Source: Ga0077555 sp033764055 (GTDB lineage Bacteria; Pseudomonadota; Alphaproteobacteria; Rhizobiales; Hyphomicrobiaceae). From it: a stretch of 64,000 nt of DNA. Each line of letters begins with the position of its first letter. Within the stretch, counting starts at the first letter, position 1. The stretch lies in contig JANRJI010000151.1 of the NCBI GenBank assembly GCA_033764055.1, positions 1-64,000 on the forward strand, given 5' to 3'. The notes under the pieces are model-generated. The model had not been told where the DNA came from. It saw only the letters and a list, made by a program, of their open reading frames with translations, and ran no database searches. This document shows positions 17,290 through 24,884 of this stretch, in pieces. The translations under genes and the position numbers were made by a program.

Positions 17290-17802
17290 ATGGATAGCGC
17301 GTTCGAGATCCGCCGCTTCGAGGCCGGCGAAGCCGCTCTCCTCAAGAAGATCCGGCTGGCCGCCTTGCAGGACACGCCGGCGGCCTTCGGCGCCACCTTC
17401 GATCAGGAGCGCATCGAGCCGGATGCTTTCTGGGAGGGTTGGATCGCCGGGACGGCCACGTTCGCTGCCTTCACCGCTGGCAGCACCGACGCGGGCGGCC
17501 TCGTCGTCTTCAGTCGCAACCGGCACGGCAATCTCGCCCATCGAGGCAATCTCGGCGCCATGTACGTGGCGCCACATTGGCGCGGAACTGGGGTAGCGGC
17601 GAAGCTCGTCGCTACGGCCCTGGCGCATGCCAGCGGTCTCGTCCGGCAAGTCCACCTCTCCGTCACCGCTGGCAATGTGCGAGCCGAGCGCTTCTACCGC
17701 CGCATGGGGTTCGTCGAGTACGGCCGCGAGCCGGCAGGTCTGCGCTGCGCGGGCGTCGACTACGATGTGCTGCTGATGGCGTGCAAATTGGACCGTCCGT
17801 GA
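17290..17802 (+). CDS. GNAT family N-acetyltransferase
   Basis: A 170-residue GNAT-fold enzyme using acetyl-CoA. The acetyl-CoA pyrophosphate loop is in MYVAPHWRGTGVAAKLVATA (R-x-x-G-x-A pattern), and the C-terminal ERFYRRMGFVEYGREPAG segment is typical of RimI/MarR-associated acetyltransferases. The ATG at 17290 is preferred over an earlier one because homology begins at FEIRRFEAGE. The acceptor is unknown; it could be a protein N-terminus, an amine or an antibiotic. Confidence 0.85.
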   Translation: MDSAFEIRRFEAGEAALLKKIRLAALQDTPAAFGATFDQERIEPDAFWEGWIAGTATFAAFTAGSTDAGGLVVFSRNRHGNLAHRGNLGAMYVAPHWRGTGVAAKLVATALAHASGLVRQVHLSVTAGNVRAERFYRRMGFVEYGREPAGLRCAGVDYDVLLMACKLDRP

Positions 17803-18113
17803 AGTCTTGGACTGCCCGTGATGCCGCGTGACGCCACCGGCCGGCGGGGCACCGGCTGCAGCCGAGCCCTTCTCTGCCGCCCCACCCCGCACCTCCCGAA
17901 TACCAGTTGACGCCCGGCTCGAAGGACGCCCATATGCGCGCCTTCCGAGCGCAACCGCTGGCCCTCGCATGTGGATCGCCTTGCGCCAAAATCTCAGTGC
18001 TTGTGCGCAAACAGGTCAGCTGGACGCGCGATCTGACCGGCTCCGTGCAGGGCAATGGCCGTGCACGAATGAATAGAGGCTGCCGCGGTTCGACCCCGCA
18101 GCAGAGGACACAC
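17803..18113 (+). other. Gene-free stretch before rbfA
   Basis: No supported gene in these 311 bases. GGTCAG/CTGACC arms near 18013-18037 could form a weak hairpin. A T-arm-like GCGGTTCGACCCCGC near 18085 is not part of a tRNA. This region probably carries the promoter of rbfA, since the usual upstream partner infB is absent. Confidence 0.4.
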
Positions 18114-18524
18114 ATGGCAAGACGCAACGCAAGGGCCGGCGAAAGCGGGCCGCAGGGACCGTCGCAGCGCCAGCTTCGCGTCGGCGAGCTGATCCGTCAC
18201 AAGGTCGCCGAGATGCTGTCGCGCGGAGACGTGCACGACGACGTGCTGACGGCGCACCTGATCTCCGTTCCGGAGGTGCGCATGTCGCCGGACCTGAAAC
18301 TTGCGACGGTCTACGTCATGCCTCTCGGAGGCCAGGACGTGAAGCCGGTGCTCGAGGCGCTGGAGCGCAACAAGCGCTACATCCGCGGCGAGGTGGCCGA
18401 GGCCGTCAACCTCAAGTTCGCGCCGGACCTGCGCTTCCGCTTCGATGAGACGTTCGACGAGGGCGCCCGCATCGATGCCCTGCTCGACAGCCCGAAGGTT
18501 CGACAGGACACGGGGAAAGCATGA
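18114..18524 (+). CDS. rbfA: 30S ribosome-binding factor A
   Basis: RbfA assists late 30S maturation and 16S 5'-end processing, and is needed at low temperature. The 136-residue product has the KH-like fold signature: RVGELIRHKVAEMLSRGDVH, VRMSPDLKLATVYVMPLGG and APDLRFRFDETFDEGARIDA. The ATG at 18114 has GAGGAC upstream. It is followed by truB, rpsO and pnp as in most bacteria, but nusA and infB are not upstream. A repeat pair separates it from truB. Confidence 0.95.
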   Translation: MARRNARAGESGPQGPSQRQLRVGELIRHKVAEMLSRGDVHDDVLTAHLISVPEVRMSPDLKLATVYVMPLGGQDVKPVLEALERNKRYIRGEVAEAVNLKFAPDLRFRFDETFDEGARIDALLDSPKVRQDTGKA

Positions 18525-18532
18525 GATCACCT

Positions 18533-18684
18533 CCTCTCCCCATTGCCCCTGCATGCGGCAATGGGGAGAGGGTCGGGGGCCGCAGGCTCCGAGCCCGCAT
18601 TTGCATCTCCACGTCAGTCAGTTCGCCCGCACGAGCGTCCGCTCCTCACCCCCAACCCTCTCCCCCGCTCGAGCGCAGAGAGGG
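18533..18684. repeat. REP-like palindromic repeat pair between rbfA and truB
   Basis: The first unit (18533-18571) is a perfect 15-bp inverted repeat, CCTCTCCCCATTGCC/GGCAATGGGGAGAGG, with a 9-base loop. Its right flank GGGGAGAGGGTCGGGGG recurs about 85 bases on as the inverted CCCCCAACCCTCTCCCC (18650-18666), which starts a second, looser hairpin ending in AGAGGG at 18684. Two inverted REP-like units around a short spacer is the layout called REPIN. A related copy is at 28632-28668. The element sits 8 bases after rbfA and 13 before truB. Confidence 0.75.
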
Positions 18685-18697
18685 CGCGAGAAAGCCC

Positions 18698-19621
18698 ATG
18701 TCACGCCGCAAAAAAGGCAATCCAATCAATGGCTGGATCATTCTCGACAAACCCGTCGGCATGACCTCCACCCAGGCCGTCGGCAAGGTTCGCTGGCTCT
18801 ATCAGGCGCAGAAGGCCGGCCACGCTGGGACGCTCGATCCGCTGGCCACGGGCGTGCTGCCGATCGCGCTCGGCGAGGCGACCAAGACCGTGCCCTATGC
18901 GGTCGACGGCGTGAAAGCCTACGAGTTCACTGTCCGCTGGGGCGCCGAGACCGACACGGACGACGCCGAGGGTCGCGTTGTCGAAACCAGCGAGCACCGC
19001 CCGACGCCCGAGCAGATCGAGGCCATCCTGCCTGGCTTCCACGGGGAGATCCTGCAAACACCCCCGCAGTATTCGGCCATCAAGATCCAGGGCGAGCGTG
19101 CCTACGACCTCGCGCGCTCGGGCGAGACGGTCAAGCTCGAGCCGCGCCCTGTGATCATCGACCGGCTCGAGTTGATCGCCATGCCGGACGAGCATACGAG
19201 CATCTTCGAGGCCGAGTGCGGGCGGGGCACCTACGTCCGGGCGCTCGCGCGCGACATGGGGCGCCAGCTCGGCTGCCTCGGTCATGTCACTCAGTTGCGC
19301 CGCACGCGCGTGGCCGCGTTCGACGTCGAAAGCGCGGTGACCGTTGCGGAGCTCGAGGCCGCTCACGATGCCGAGGACGGCGGCGCGGCGCTTGCCCGCT
19401 ATCTGAAACCGATCGAGCTGGCACTCTCCGACCTCCTCGAGGTCAGCGTCAGCCCGCCGGATGCGGCCCGGCTCGCGCGCGGACAGTCGATCCTCGTGCG
19501 GGGACGCGACGCACCGATCACCTCGGGCGAGGCCTTCGCCGTCTGTAAGGGCACGCTCGTCGCCATCTGTGAGATGGACAAGGGCGAGATGGTGCCGGTG
19601 CGTGTGTTCAGCTACCGGTAG
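18698..19621 (+). CDS. truB: tRNA pseudouridine(55) synthase
   Basis: TruB makes pseudouridine 55 in the T-loop of tRNAs. The 307-residue protein has the opening NGWIILDKPVGMTSTQAVGK, the catalytic aspartate motif in GHAGTLDPLATGVLPIALGE, and the YEFTVRWGAETDTDDAEG and CGRGTYVRALARDMGRQLG blocks. The real start is the ATG at 18698; the frame is open upstream only because it runs through the repeat pair. It is followed by rpsO after 245 bp that carry a promoter-like sequence. Confidence 0.95.
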   Translation: MSRRKKGNPINGWIILDKPVGMTSTQAVGKVRWLYQAQKAGHAGTLDPLATGVLPIALGEATKTVPYAVDGVKAYEFTVRWGAETDTDDAEGRVVETSEHRPTPEQIEAILPGFHGEILQTPPQYSAIKIQGERAYDLARSGETVKLEPRPVIIDRLELIAMPDEHTSIFEAECGRGTYVRALARDMGRQLGCLGHVTQLRRTRVAAFDVESAVTVAELEAAHDAEDGGAALARYLKPIELALSDLLEVSVSPPDAARLARGQSILVRGRDAPITSGEAFAVCKGTLVAICEMDKGEMVPVRVFSYR

Positions 19622-19695
19622 CTGCGTCGGGTTCCGATACTGACCGGCGCCTGGCGGCAGGGACGCGTTTCACCCCTGCCCGTCCATGATTGCCC

Positions 19696-19771
19696 TTCGC
19701 ATTCGCGCCTCGACTGTGTATAACGCCGCCAGCGCGTGATCCTGATACAGGTCACGGCGCCCGTGACCCTG
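19696..19771 (+). promoter_or_regulatory. Candidate rpsO promoter and leader hairpin
   Basis: TTCGCA (19696-19701), a 17-base spacer and TATAAC (19719-19724) form a plausible housekeeping promoter. The predicted leader then has a GTCACGG-CGC-CCGTGAC hairpin at about 19752-19768, with flanking CAG/CTG pairing across a one-base bulge. In other bacteria S15 controls its own leader RNA; whether this hairpin does that is inference. Confidence 0.35.
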
Positions 19772-19866
19772 CTGGACGACATCCCGGCTGTGGCCGCACA
19801 GGAGGTACAACGTGCCGAGCCGGCGCGGAGGCTTCCAAACCATAAAGACAAGCAAGGAGCTACCCG

Positions 19867-20136
19867 ATGTCGCTCACCGTTGAACGCAAGACCGAGATCG
19901 TCAAGGCATTCGCCGCCAAGGATGGGGACACCGGCTCGCCGGAGGTCCAGATCGCGCTTCTAACCGAGCGGATCAATGGTCTGTCCGATCACTTCAAGAT
20001 GCACAAGAAGGACAATCACTCACGCCGAGGCCTGCTGAAGATGGTCAGCAAGCGCCGGCAATTGCTGGATTACGTCAAGGCCAAGGACGAGGCCCGCTAT
20101 CAAAAGATCATCGAGCGTCTCGACCTGCGCCGCTGA
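19867..20136 (+). CDS. rpsO: 30S ribosomal protein S15
   Basis: The standard 89-residue S15, a primary 16S rRNA binder in the platform of the small subunit. Conserved signatures are DTGSPEVQIALLTERINGL, LSDHFKMHKKDNHSRRGLLK and MVSKRRQLLDYVKAKD. AGGAG lies 7 nt before the ATG. It is directly upstream of pnp, an arrangement conserved across bacteria. A short GGGCGA/TCGCCC hairpin follows the stop. Confidence 0.98.
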   Translation: MSLTVERKTEIVKAFAAKDGDTGSPEVQIALLTERINGLSDHFKMHKKDNHSRRGLLKMVSKRRQLLDYVKAKDEARYQKIIERLDLRR

Positions 20137-20307
20137 CGACGCCCGGGGGCGAAAGTCGCCCTCGCGACAAGAGACGACAGGCTTTTACCGAGCTTGAATG
20201 CGCCGGCCCCACACGGGGATCGCGGCGCATAAGCCATTTGGCCGGGCCCGCCCCTGAGTTGTAGGACCCCGCCTGCCGAACTGAACGCCCAGAGACCGAG
20301 AAGAGAA

Positions 20308-22680
20308 ATGTTCGACATTCACAGCGAAGAGATCGAGTGGGGCGGCCGCAAGCTGCGCCTGGAAACGGGCCGCATGGCGCGCCAGGCCGACGCCGCCGTC
20401 GTCGCCACCTACGGCGAGACGACCGTGCTCGCGACCGTGGTCGCTGCCAAGACCGTCAAGCCGGGCATCGATTTCTTCCCGCTGACCGTGAACTACCAGG
20501 AGAAGACGTATGCCGCCGGCAAGATTCCCGGCGGCTTTTTCAAGCGTGAAGGACGCCCGTCGGAGAAGGAGACGCTGACCTCGCGCCTGATCGACCGGCC
20601 GATCCGTCCACTGTTCGTCGAAGGCTTCAAGAACGAGACCCAGGTCGTCGTGACCGTGCTGTCGTTCGACATGGAGAACGACCCCGACATCGTGTCGATG
20701 GTGGCGGCGTCCGCGGCGCTGACGCTGTCGGGTCTGCCGTTCCTCGGGCCGATCGGTGCGGCCCGCGTCGGTCTCGTCAACAACGAGCTCGTCCTCAACC
20801 CGCTGATGGACGAGATGGCCAACAGCGCCCTCGACCTTGTCGTCGCTGGCACGAACGACGCCGTGATGATGGTCGAGTCCGAGGCCAAGGAGTTGTCCGA
20901 GGCTCGGATGCTCGAGGCCGTGATGTTTGGCCAGCACGGGTTCCAGCCGGTCATAAATGCCGTGATCCGGCTCGCCGAGAAGGCCGCCAAGGAGCCGTGG
21001 AGCTTCCAGCCGACCGACACGAGCGCCCTCAAGGCCCGGATGAAGGACCTGATCGGCGCCGATCTTTCGGCTGCATTCCAGACCCCAGGAAAGCAGGCTC
21101 GCCACGATCTGGTCGATGCAGCCAAGAAGAAGGCCTTCGAGGCGCTGCTCTCAGCCGACGCCGGGCCCGAGCAGCAGGTGCAGATGGCCGGCGTGTTCAA
21201 GGCGCTCGAGGCCGACGTCGTCCGTGGCGACATCATCCGGACGCACCGGCGCATTGATGGGCGCGATCTCGTCTCGGTGCGCCCGATCACGTCTCAGGTG
21301 CAAGTGCTGCCCCGCGCGCATGGCTCTGCTCTGTTCACGCGCGGCGAGACGCAGGCGCTGGTCGTCGCCACGCTCGGCACCGGTGACGACGAGCAGTTCA
21401 TCGACAGCCTCGAGGGCACACGCAAGGAGCGCTTTCTCCTCCATTACAATTTCCCACCATTCTCGGTGGGCGAGACGGGCCGCATGGGCTCGCCTGGTCG
21501 TCGTGAGATCGGTCACGGCAAGCTCGCGTGGCGCGCCGTGCGTCCGCTGCTGCCGGAGCAGGCCGAGTTCCCCTACACCATCCGCGTCGTCTCGGAGATC
21601 ATGGAGTCGAACGGCTCCTCCTCGATGGCCACGGTGTGCGGCGCCTCACTCGCCATGATGGATGCAGGCGTGCCGCTCAAGGCTCCGGTCGCCGGCATCG
21701 CCATGGGCCTCATCAAGGAGGGCAACGATTTCGCGGTGCTGTCCGATATCCTCGGCGACGAGGACCACCTCGGCGACATGGATTTCAAGGTGGCCGGCAC
21801 CGAGCGCGGCGTCACCTCGCTGCAGATGGACATCAAGATCACCGGGATCACCGAGGAGATCATGAAGGTGGCGCTGGAGCAGGCTCACAAGGGCCGCCTC
21901 CAGATCCTCGGCGAGATGGGCAAGGCCATCAATGCGGCCCGGTCCGAGCTCGGCGAGCACGCGCCGCGCATCGAGACGATCAAGATTCCGGTCGACAAGA
22001 TCCGGGAGGTGATCGGGTCTGGTGGCTCCGTGATCCGCGAGATCGTGGCCGAGTCCGGCGCCAAGATCGACATCGAGGACGATGGCACCGTCAAAATCGC
22101 CTCGGCGAAGCGCGAATCGATCGAGGCGGCGCTCAAGCGCATCCGCGGCATCACGTCCGAGCCCGAGGTCGGCCAGATCTACAAGGGTAAAGTCGTCAAG
22201 ATCATGGAGTTCGGCGCCTTCGTGAACTTCTTCGGCTCGAAGGACGGCCTCGTGCACATCTCGCAGCTGACACAGGGCCGCCCGGCCACCGTGGGCGAGG
22301 TCGTAAAGGAGGGCCAGGAGGTCTACGTCAAGCTCCTCGGCTTCGATGATCGCGGCAAGGTACGCCTCTCGATGAAGATCATCGACCAGACCACCGGCAA
22401 GGAGATCCCAGGTGCGGTTGACGACGACCGGGGCGGCGGCGGTGGCGGTGGCTTCCGTGGCCGGGACCGTGGTGATCGCGGCGGCGATCGTGGCGGCGAC
22501 CGAGGGCCTCCGCGCGATCGTGGCGAACGTGGTGGCGACCGCGGTCCGCCGCGTGCCGCGGCTCCCGACTTCCTGGGCGGCGGCGAGTTCCAGGGAGAAG
22601 GCGATGGCGGTCGCGGCGGCCGTCCGCAACGCCGCGAGCGCCCCGAGCGGCGTGAGCGCAAGGAGCCGGATTGGGATTGA
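20308..22680 (+). CDS. pnp: Polyribonucleotide nucleotidyltransferase (PNPase)
   Basis: PNPase degrades RNA from the 3' end by phosphorolysis and works in the degradosome. The 790 residues contain two RNase PH-like domains (N-terminal SEEIEWGGRKLRLETGRMAR; second with GTGDDEQFIDSLEGTRKERF), a KH domain (KIPVDKIREVIGSGGSVIRE) and an S1 domain (IYKGKVVKIMEFGAFVNFFG). The last 85-90 residues are an unusual glycine/arginine/aspartate-rich tail (repeated GDRGGDRG units) ending in EPDWD. The core is of normal length; the tail is longer than in enteric PNPase and may bind RNA or RNase E. A hairpin terminator follows. Confidence 0.97.
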   Translation: MFDIHSEEIEWGGRKLRLETGRMARQADAAVVATYGETTVLATVVAAKTVKPGIDFFPLTVNYQEKTYAAGKIPGGFFKREGRPSEKETLTSRLIDRPIRPLFVEGFKNETQVVVTVLSFDMENDPDIVSMVAASAALTLSGLPFLGPIGAARVGLVNNELVLNPLMDEMANSALDLVVAGTNDAVMMVESEAKELSEARMLEAVMFGQHGFQPVINAVIRLAEKAAKEPWSFQPTDTSALKARMKDLIGADLSAAFQTPGKQARHDLVDAAKKKAFEALLSADAGPEQQVQMAGVFKALEADVVRGDIIRTHRRIDGRDLVSVRPITSQVQVLPRAHGSALFTRGETQALVVATLGTGDDEQFIDSLEGTRKERFLLHYNFPPFSVGETGRMGSPGRREIGHGKLAWRAVRPLLPEQAEFPYTIRVVSEIMESNGSSSMATVCGASLAMMDAGVPLKAPVAGIAMGLIKEGNDFAVLSDILGDEDHLGDMDFKVAGTERGVTSLQMDIKITGITEEIMKVALEQAHKGRLQILGEMGKAINAARSELGEHAPRIETIKIPVDKIREVIGSGGSVIREIVAESGAKIDIEDDGTVKIASAKRESIEAALKRIRGITSEPEVGQIYKGKVVKIMEFGAFVNFFGSKDGLVHISQLTQGRPATVGEVVKEGQEVYVKLLGFDDRGKVRLSMKIIDQTTGKEIPGAVDDDRGGGGGGGFRGRDRGDRGGDRGGDRGPPRDRGERGGDRGPPRAAAPDFLGGGEFQGEGDGGRGGRPQRRERPERRERKEPDWD

Positions 22681-22725
22681 AGTGAGCCGAGGGGCCGTCT
22701 CCGTCCATTGATGAGATGACGATCG

Positions 22726-22753
22726 GGCCGTCGGCATGAGCCGGCGGCCTCTT
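22726..22753 (+). terminator. Putative terminator of pnp
   Basis: GGCCGtCGGC and GCCGgCGGCC arms around ATGA form a strong hairpin 45 nt after the pnp stop. It is followed only by TCTTC, so termination may be weak or Rho-assisted, and the next gene starts 17 nt later. Confidence 0.45.
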
Positions 22754-22770
22754 CACGACTGGAGGGCATC

Positions 22771-23766
22771 GTGTCGACCACGCCTCTGGTAGCCGGTGCC
22801 GTGACGTTCATGCTGGCGCTCGGCCTCGTGCGCGCGCTGTGGAGCGAGCAGCTGGCCAGCCTCGTCCTCGATGTTCCGAACGATCGCTCCCTGCATGTCC
22901 GCCCGGTACCTCGAACCGGTGGTGTCGGCATCATGCTGGCGGTGGCCATGGTGGTGCTGCTCTTCGCTGGTGGACCACGCGCCATCGTGATGCCGGCGCT
23001 GCTGCTGGCGGCATTGTTCCTCGCCGACGACGTGCGCGGTCTCCCTGTGGGGCTGCGCTTCGCGGCGCAAATCGCAGCGGCGATCTGGTTCCTGGCCGCG
23101 ACCGGACCCTATGGCGTCATTGTTCTGCCGCTGCTGGTGATCGGCATCGCGTGGTCGATCAATCTCTACAATTTCATGGACGGTTCGAATGGCCTGGCGG
23201 GCGGCATGGCGGTGATCGGCTTTGCCGCCTATGCGCTGGCAGCCGATGCGGCCGGCTCTGCCGACCTCGCGCTACTGTCTGCCATCGTCGCCGGAGCGGC
23301 AGCCGGCTTTCTCGTCTGGAATTTCGACCCCGCACGGATTTTTCTCGGAGATGCCGGCTCCATACCGCTCGGCTTTCTCGCGGCGACCATCGGTGTCCTC
23401 GGCTGGCAGCGGGGCATCTGGCCGTTCTGGTTCCCGGCCCTCGTCTTCGCGACCTTCATCGTCGACAGCGGCTTGACGTTGGCGAAGCGCCTCGTCCACC
23501 GCGAGAACCCGCTTCAGGCCCATCGCTCACACTACTACCAGCGGCTGATCCGCATGGGCTGGAGCCACCGGCGGCTCGCCCTCAATGCCTACATGCTGAT
23601 GGCGGCGACTGCAGGAAGCGCCCTGTGGCTGCGGCAGTCCTCGCCCGTCGTGGCCGGCCTCGCCTTGATGGCATGGGGTTGTGCGCTGGCCGTCGTCGTT
23701 GCGAAAGTCGACGCGAGCTGGCATGCCTCACCCCAACGGCGCGAGGCCTTGAAGCAGAAGGCATGA
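22771..23766 (+). CDS. WecA/MraY-family sugar-1-phosphate transferase
   Basis: A 331-residue integral membrane enzyme of the polyprenyl-phosphate N-acetylhexosamine-1-phosphate transferase family. It attaches a UDP-sugar phosphate to undecaprenyl phosphate to begin a surface polysaccharide. Around ten hydrophobic segments are visible. Catalytic motifs are intact: RPVPRTGGVGIML, the aspartate pair FLADDVRG, NLYNFMDGSNGLAG, IFLGDAGSIPLG and HRSHYYQRLI (sugar-specificity loop). It begins with GTG, with CTGGAGGG upstream. It is not MraY itself, as the gene is isolated from murein genes; O-antigen or enterobacterial-common-antigen-like initiation is the likeliest role. Confidence 0.88.
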   Translation: MSTTPLVAGAVTFMLALGLVRALWSEQLASLVLDVPNDRSLHVRPVPRTGGVGIMLAVAMVVLLFAGGPRAIVMPALLLAALFLADDVRGLPVGLRFAAQIAAAIWFLAATGPYGVIVLPLLVIGIAWSINLYNFMDGSNGLAGGMAVIGFAAYALAADAAGSADLALLSAIVAGAAAGFLVWNFDPARIFLGDAGSIPLGFLAATIGVLGWQRGIWPFWFPALVFATFIVDSGLTLAKRLVHRENPLQAHRSHYYQRLIRMGWSHRRLALNAYMLMAATAGSALWLRQSSPVVAGLALMAWGCALAVVVAKVDASWHASPQRREALKQKA

Positions 23767-23853
23767 CGCTCGCCCCTGCGGCGAGCCAGATCACCGAGGC
23801 CGCGAGCACCCCTTCACCCGACGGCACCATGCAACTTCAGTCGCCACGCACCA

Positions 23854-24603
23854 TTAGTAAGTCGCCCGCCCGCCCGAGATGTCGAGCACGCTGCCGGTCG
23901 TGAACGAGCAGTCCTCGGACGCCGCGAACGCGATCAGCGCCGCTACCTCCTCGACCGTGACGAAGCGCCCGCGCGGGATCTTCGAGAGCATGAAGTCGAT
24001 GTGCGCCTGCGTGATCTGGTCGAAGATCGCGGTCTTCGCGGCGGCTGGCGTGATGGCGTTCACCGAGATGTTCTTCCCCGCCACCTCCTTCGCCAGCGAC
24101 TTCGTGAGCCCGATCACGCCCGCCTTCGACGCCGAGTAGTGCGCCGCGTTCGGGTTGCCCTCCTTGCCGGCGATGGAGGCGATGTTGACGATGCGCCCGT
24201 AGTTCTGTGCGATCATGCCCGGCACCACCGCCTTGCAGCAGAGGAACGGCCCGTCAAGGTTGATGCGCATCACGCGCTGCCATTCCTCGACGCTCGTCTC
24301 CCAGACGGTGGCGTTGGCGCCCGCGATGCCGGCGTTGTTGAGGAGGATGTCGATGCGCCCGAAGTCGCGGAGCGTCGCGTCCCGCGCCTTCTCGATGGCC
24401 GCGAGGTCGGTGACGTCGCAGGCGTAGGCCTTCACGGCCGGCCCGATCGCCGCCGCCGTCTTCTCCGCGAGCGTGACGTCGTGGTCCCAGATCGCGACCT
24501 TGGCGCCGGAGGCGACGAACCGCTCGGTCGCGGCCCGCCCGATGCCCTGCGCGCCTCCGGTCACGACGGCGATGCGGTTCCTGAGGTCGATGGCGTTGGG
24601 CAT
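23854..24603 (-). CDS. Short-chain dehydrogenase/reductase (FabG-like)
   Basis: A 249-residue classical SDR. It has the NAD(P)-binding TGGAQGIGRAA near the N-terminus, the NNAGIAG motif, the catalytic serine (IVNIASIAGKEG) and the Tyr-x3-Lys pair in AAHYSASKAGVIGLTKSLAK. The aspartate in AIWDHDV after the second beta strand favours NAD. The ATG at 24603 has GAGGAC upstream; the frame runs further but without homology. The substrate is unknown. A copy of the local palindromic repeat lies just upstream (24643-24670). Confidence 0.88.
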   Translation of the reverse strand: MPNAIDLRNRIAVVTGGAQGIGRAATERFVASGAKVAIWDHDVTLAEKTAAAIGPAVKAYACDVTDLAAIEKARDATLRDFGRIDILLNNAGIAGANATVWETSVEEWQRVMRINLDGPFLCCKAVVPGMIAQNYGRIVNIASIAGKEGNPNAAHYSASKAGVIGLTKSLAKEVAGKNISVNAITPAAAKTAIFDQITQAHIDFMLSKIPRGRFVTVEEVAALIAFAASEDCSFTTGSVLDISGGRATY

Positions 24604-24642
24604 GGGCTGGTCCTCGATCGATGCTTTCCGCCAACCGTAGTC

Positions 24643-24670
24643 CATCCTCGCCCCCGTCGCGAGGACCCAT
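24643..24670. repeat. Palindromic repeat copy A (diverged)
   Basis: CATCCTCGC and TCGCGAGGACCCAT arms form a copy of the palindromic element found intact at 26928-26959. The right half is identical over 14 bases, while the left half and loop have diverged. It is in the same orientation as copy B. Confidence 0.7.
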
Positions 24671-24884
24671 GGAGCCGCAAGACCGCACGGGATAAACCCG
24701 GCGAAGGGACGCCGCGCGGCCCGCGCGGTGCCATCGGCGGTGAGCCGATGCTGGGCGAATTCCGCGTCTCGTCCCGCGGTGGGCAGGATCGTGTCGATAG
24801 GACACGCGGCGCTTGCAGCCTTAGGTCGTTGCGGCGAGAATGAAGGGCTGCCACTCGAGCTTGTGGCTTTCTGGGTCCGGCATC

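Noticed and set aside
18084..18104. T-arm-like GCGGTTCGACCCCGC suggesting a tRNA
   Set aside because: No matching acceptor, D- or anticodon arm in the 65 bases before it; the 3' acceptor would need CCTCTGC upstream, which is absent.
20185..21105. 306-codon leftward frame opposite pnp
   Set aside because: Antisense shadow, no ribosome site.
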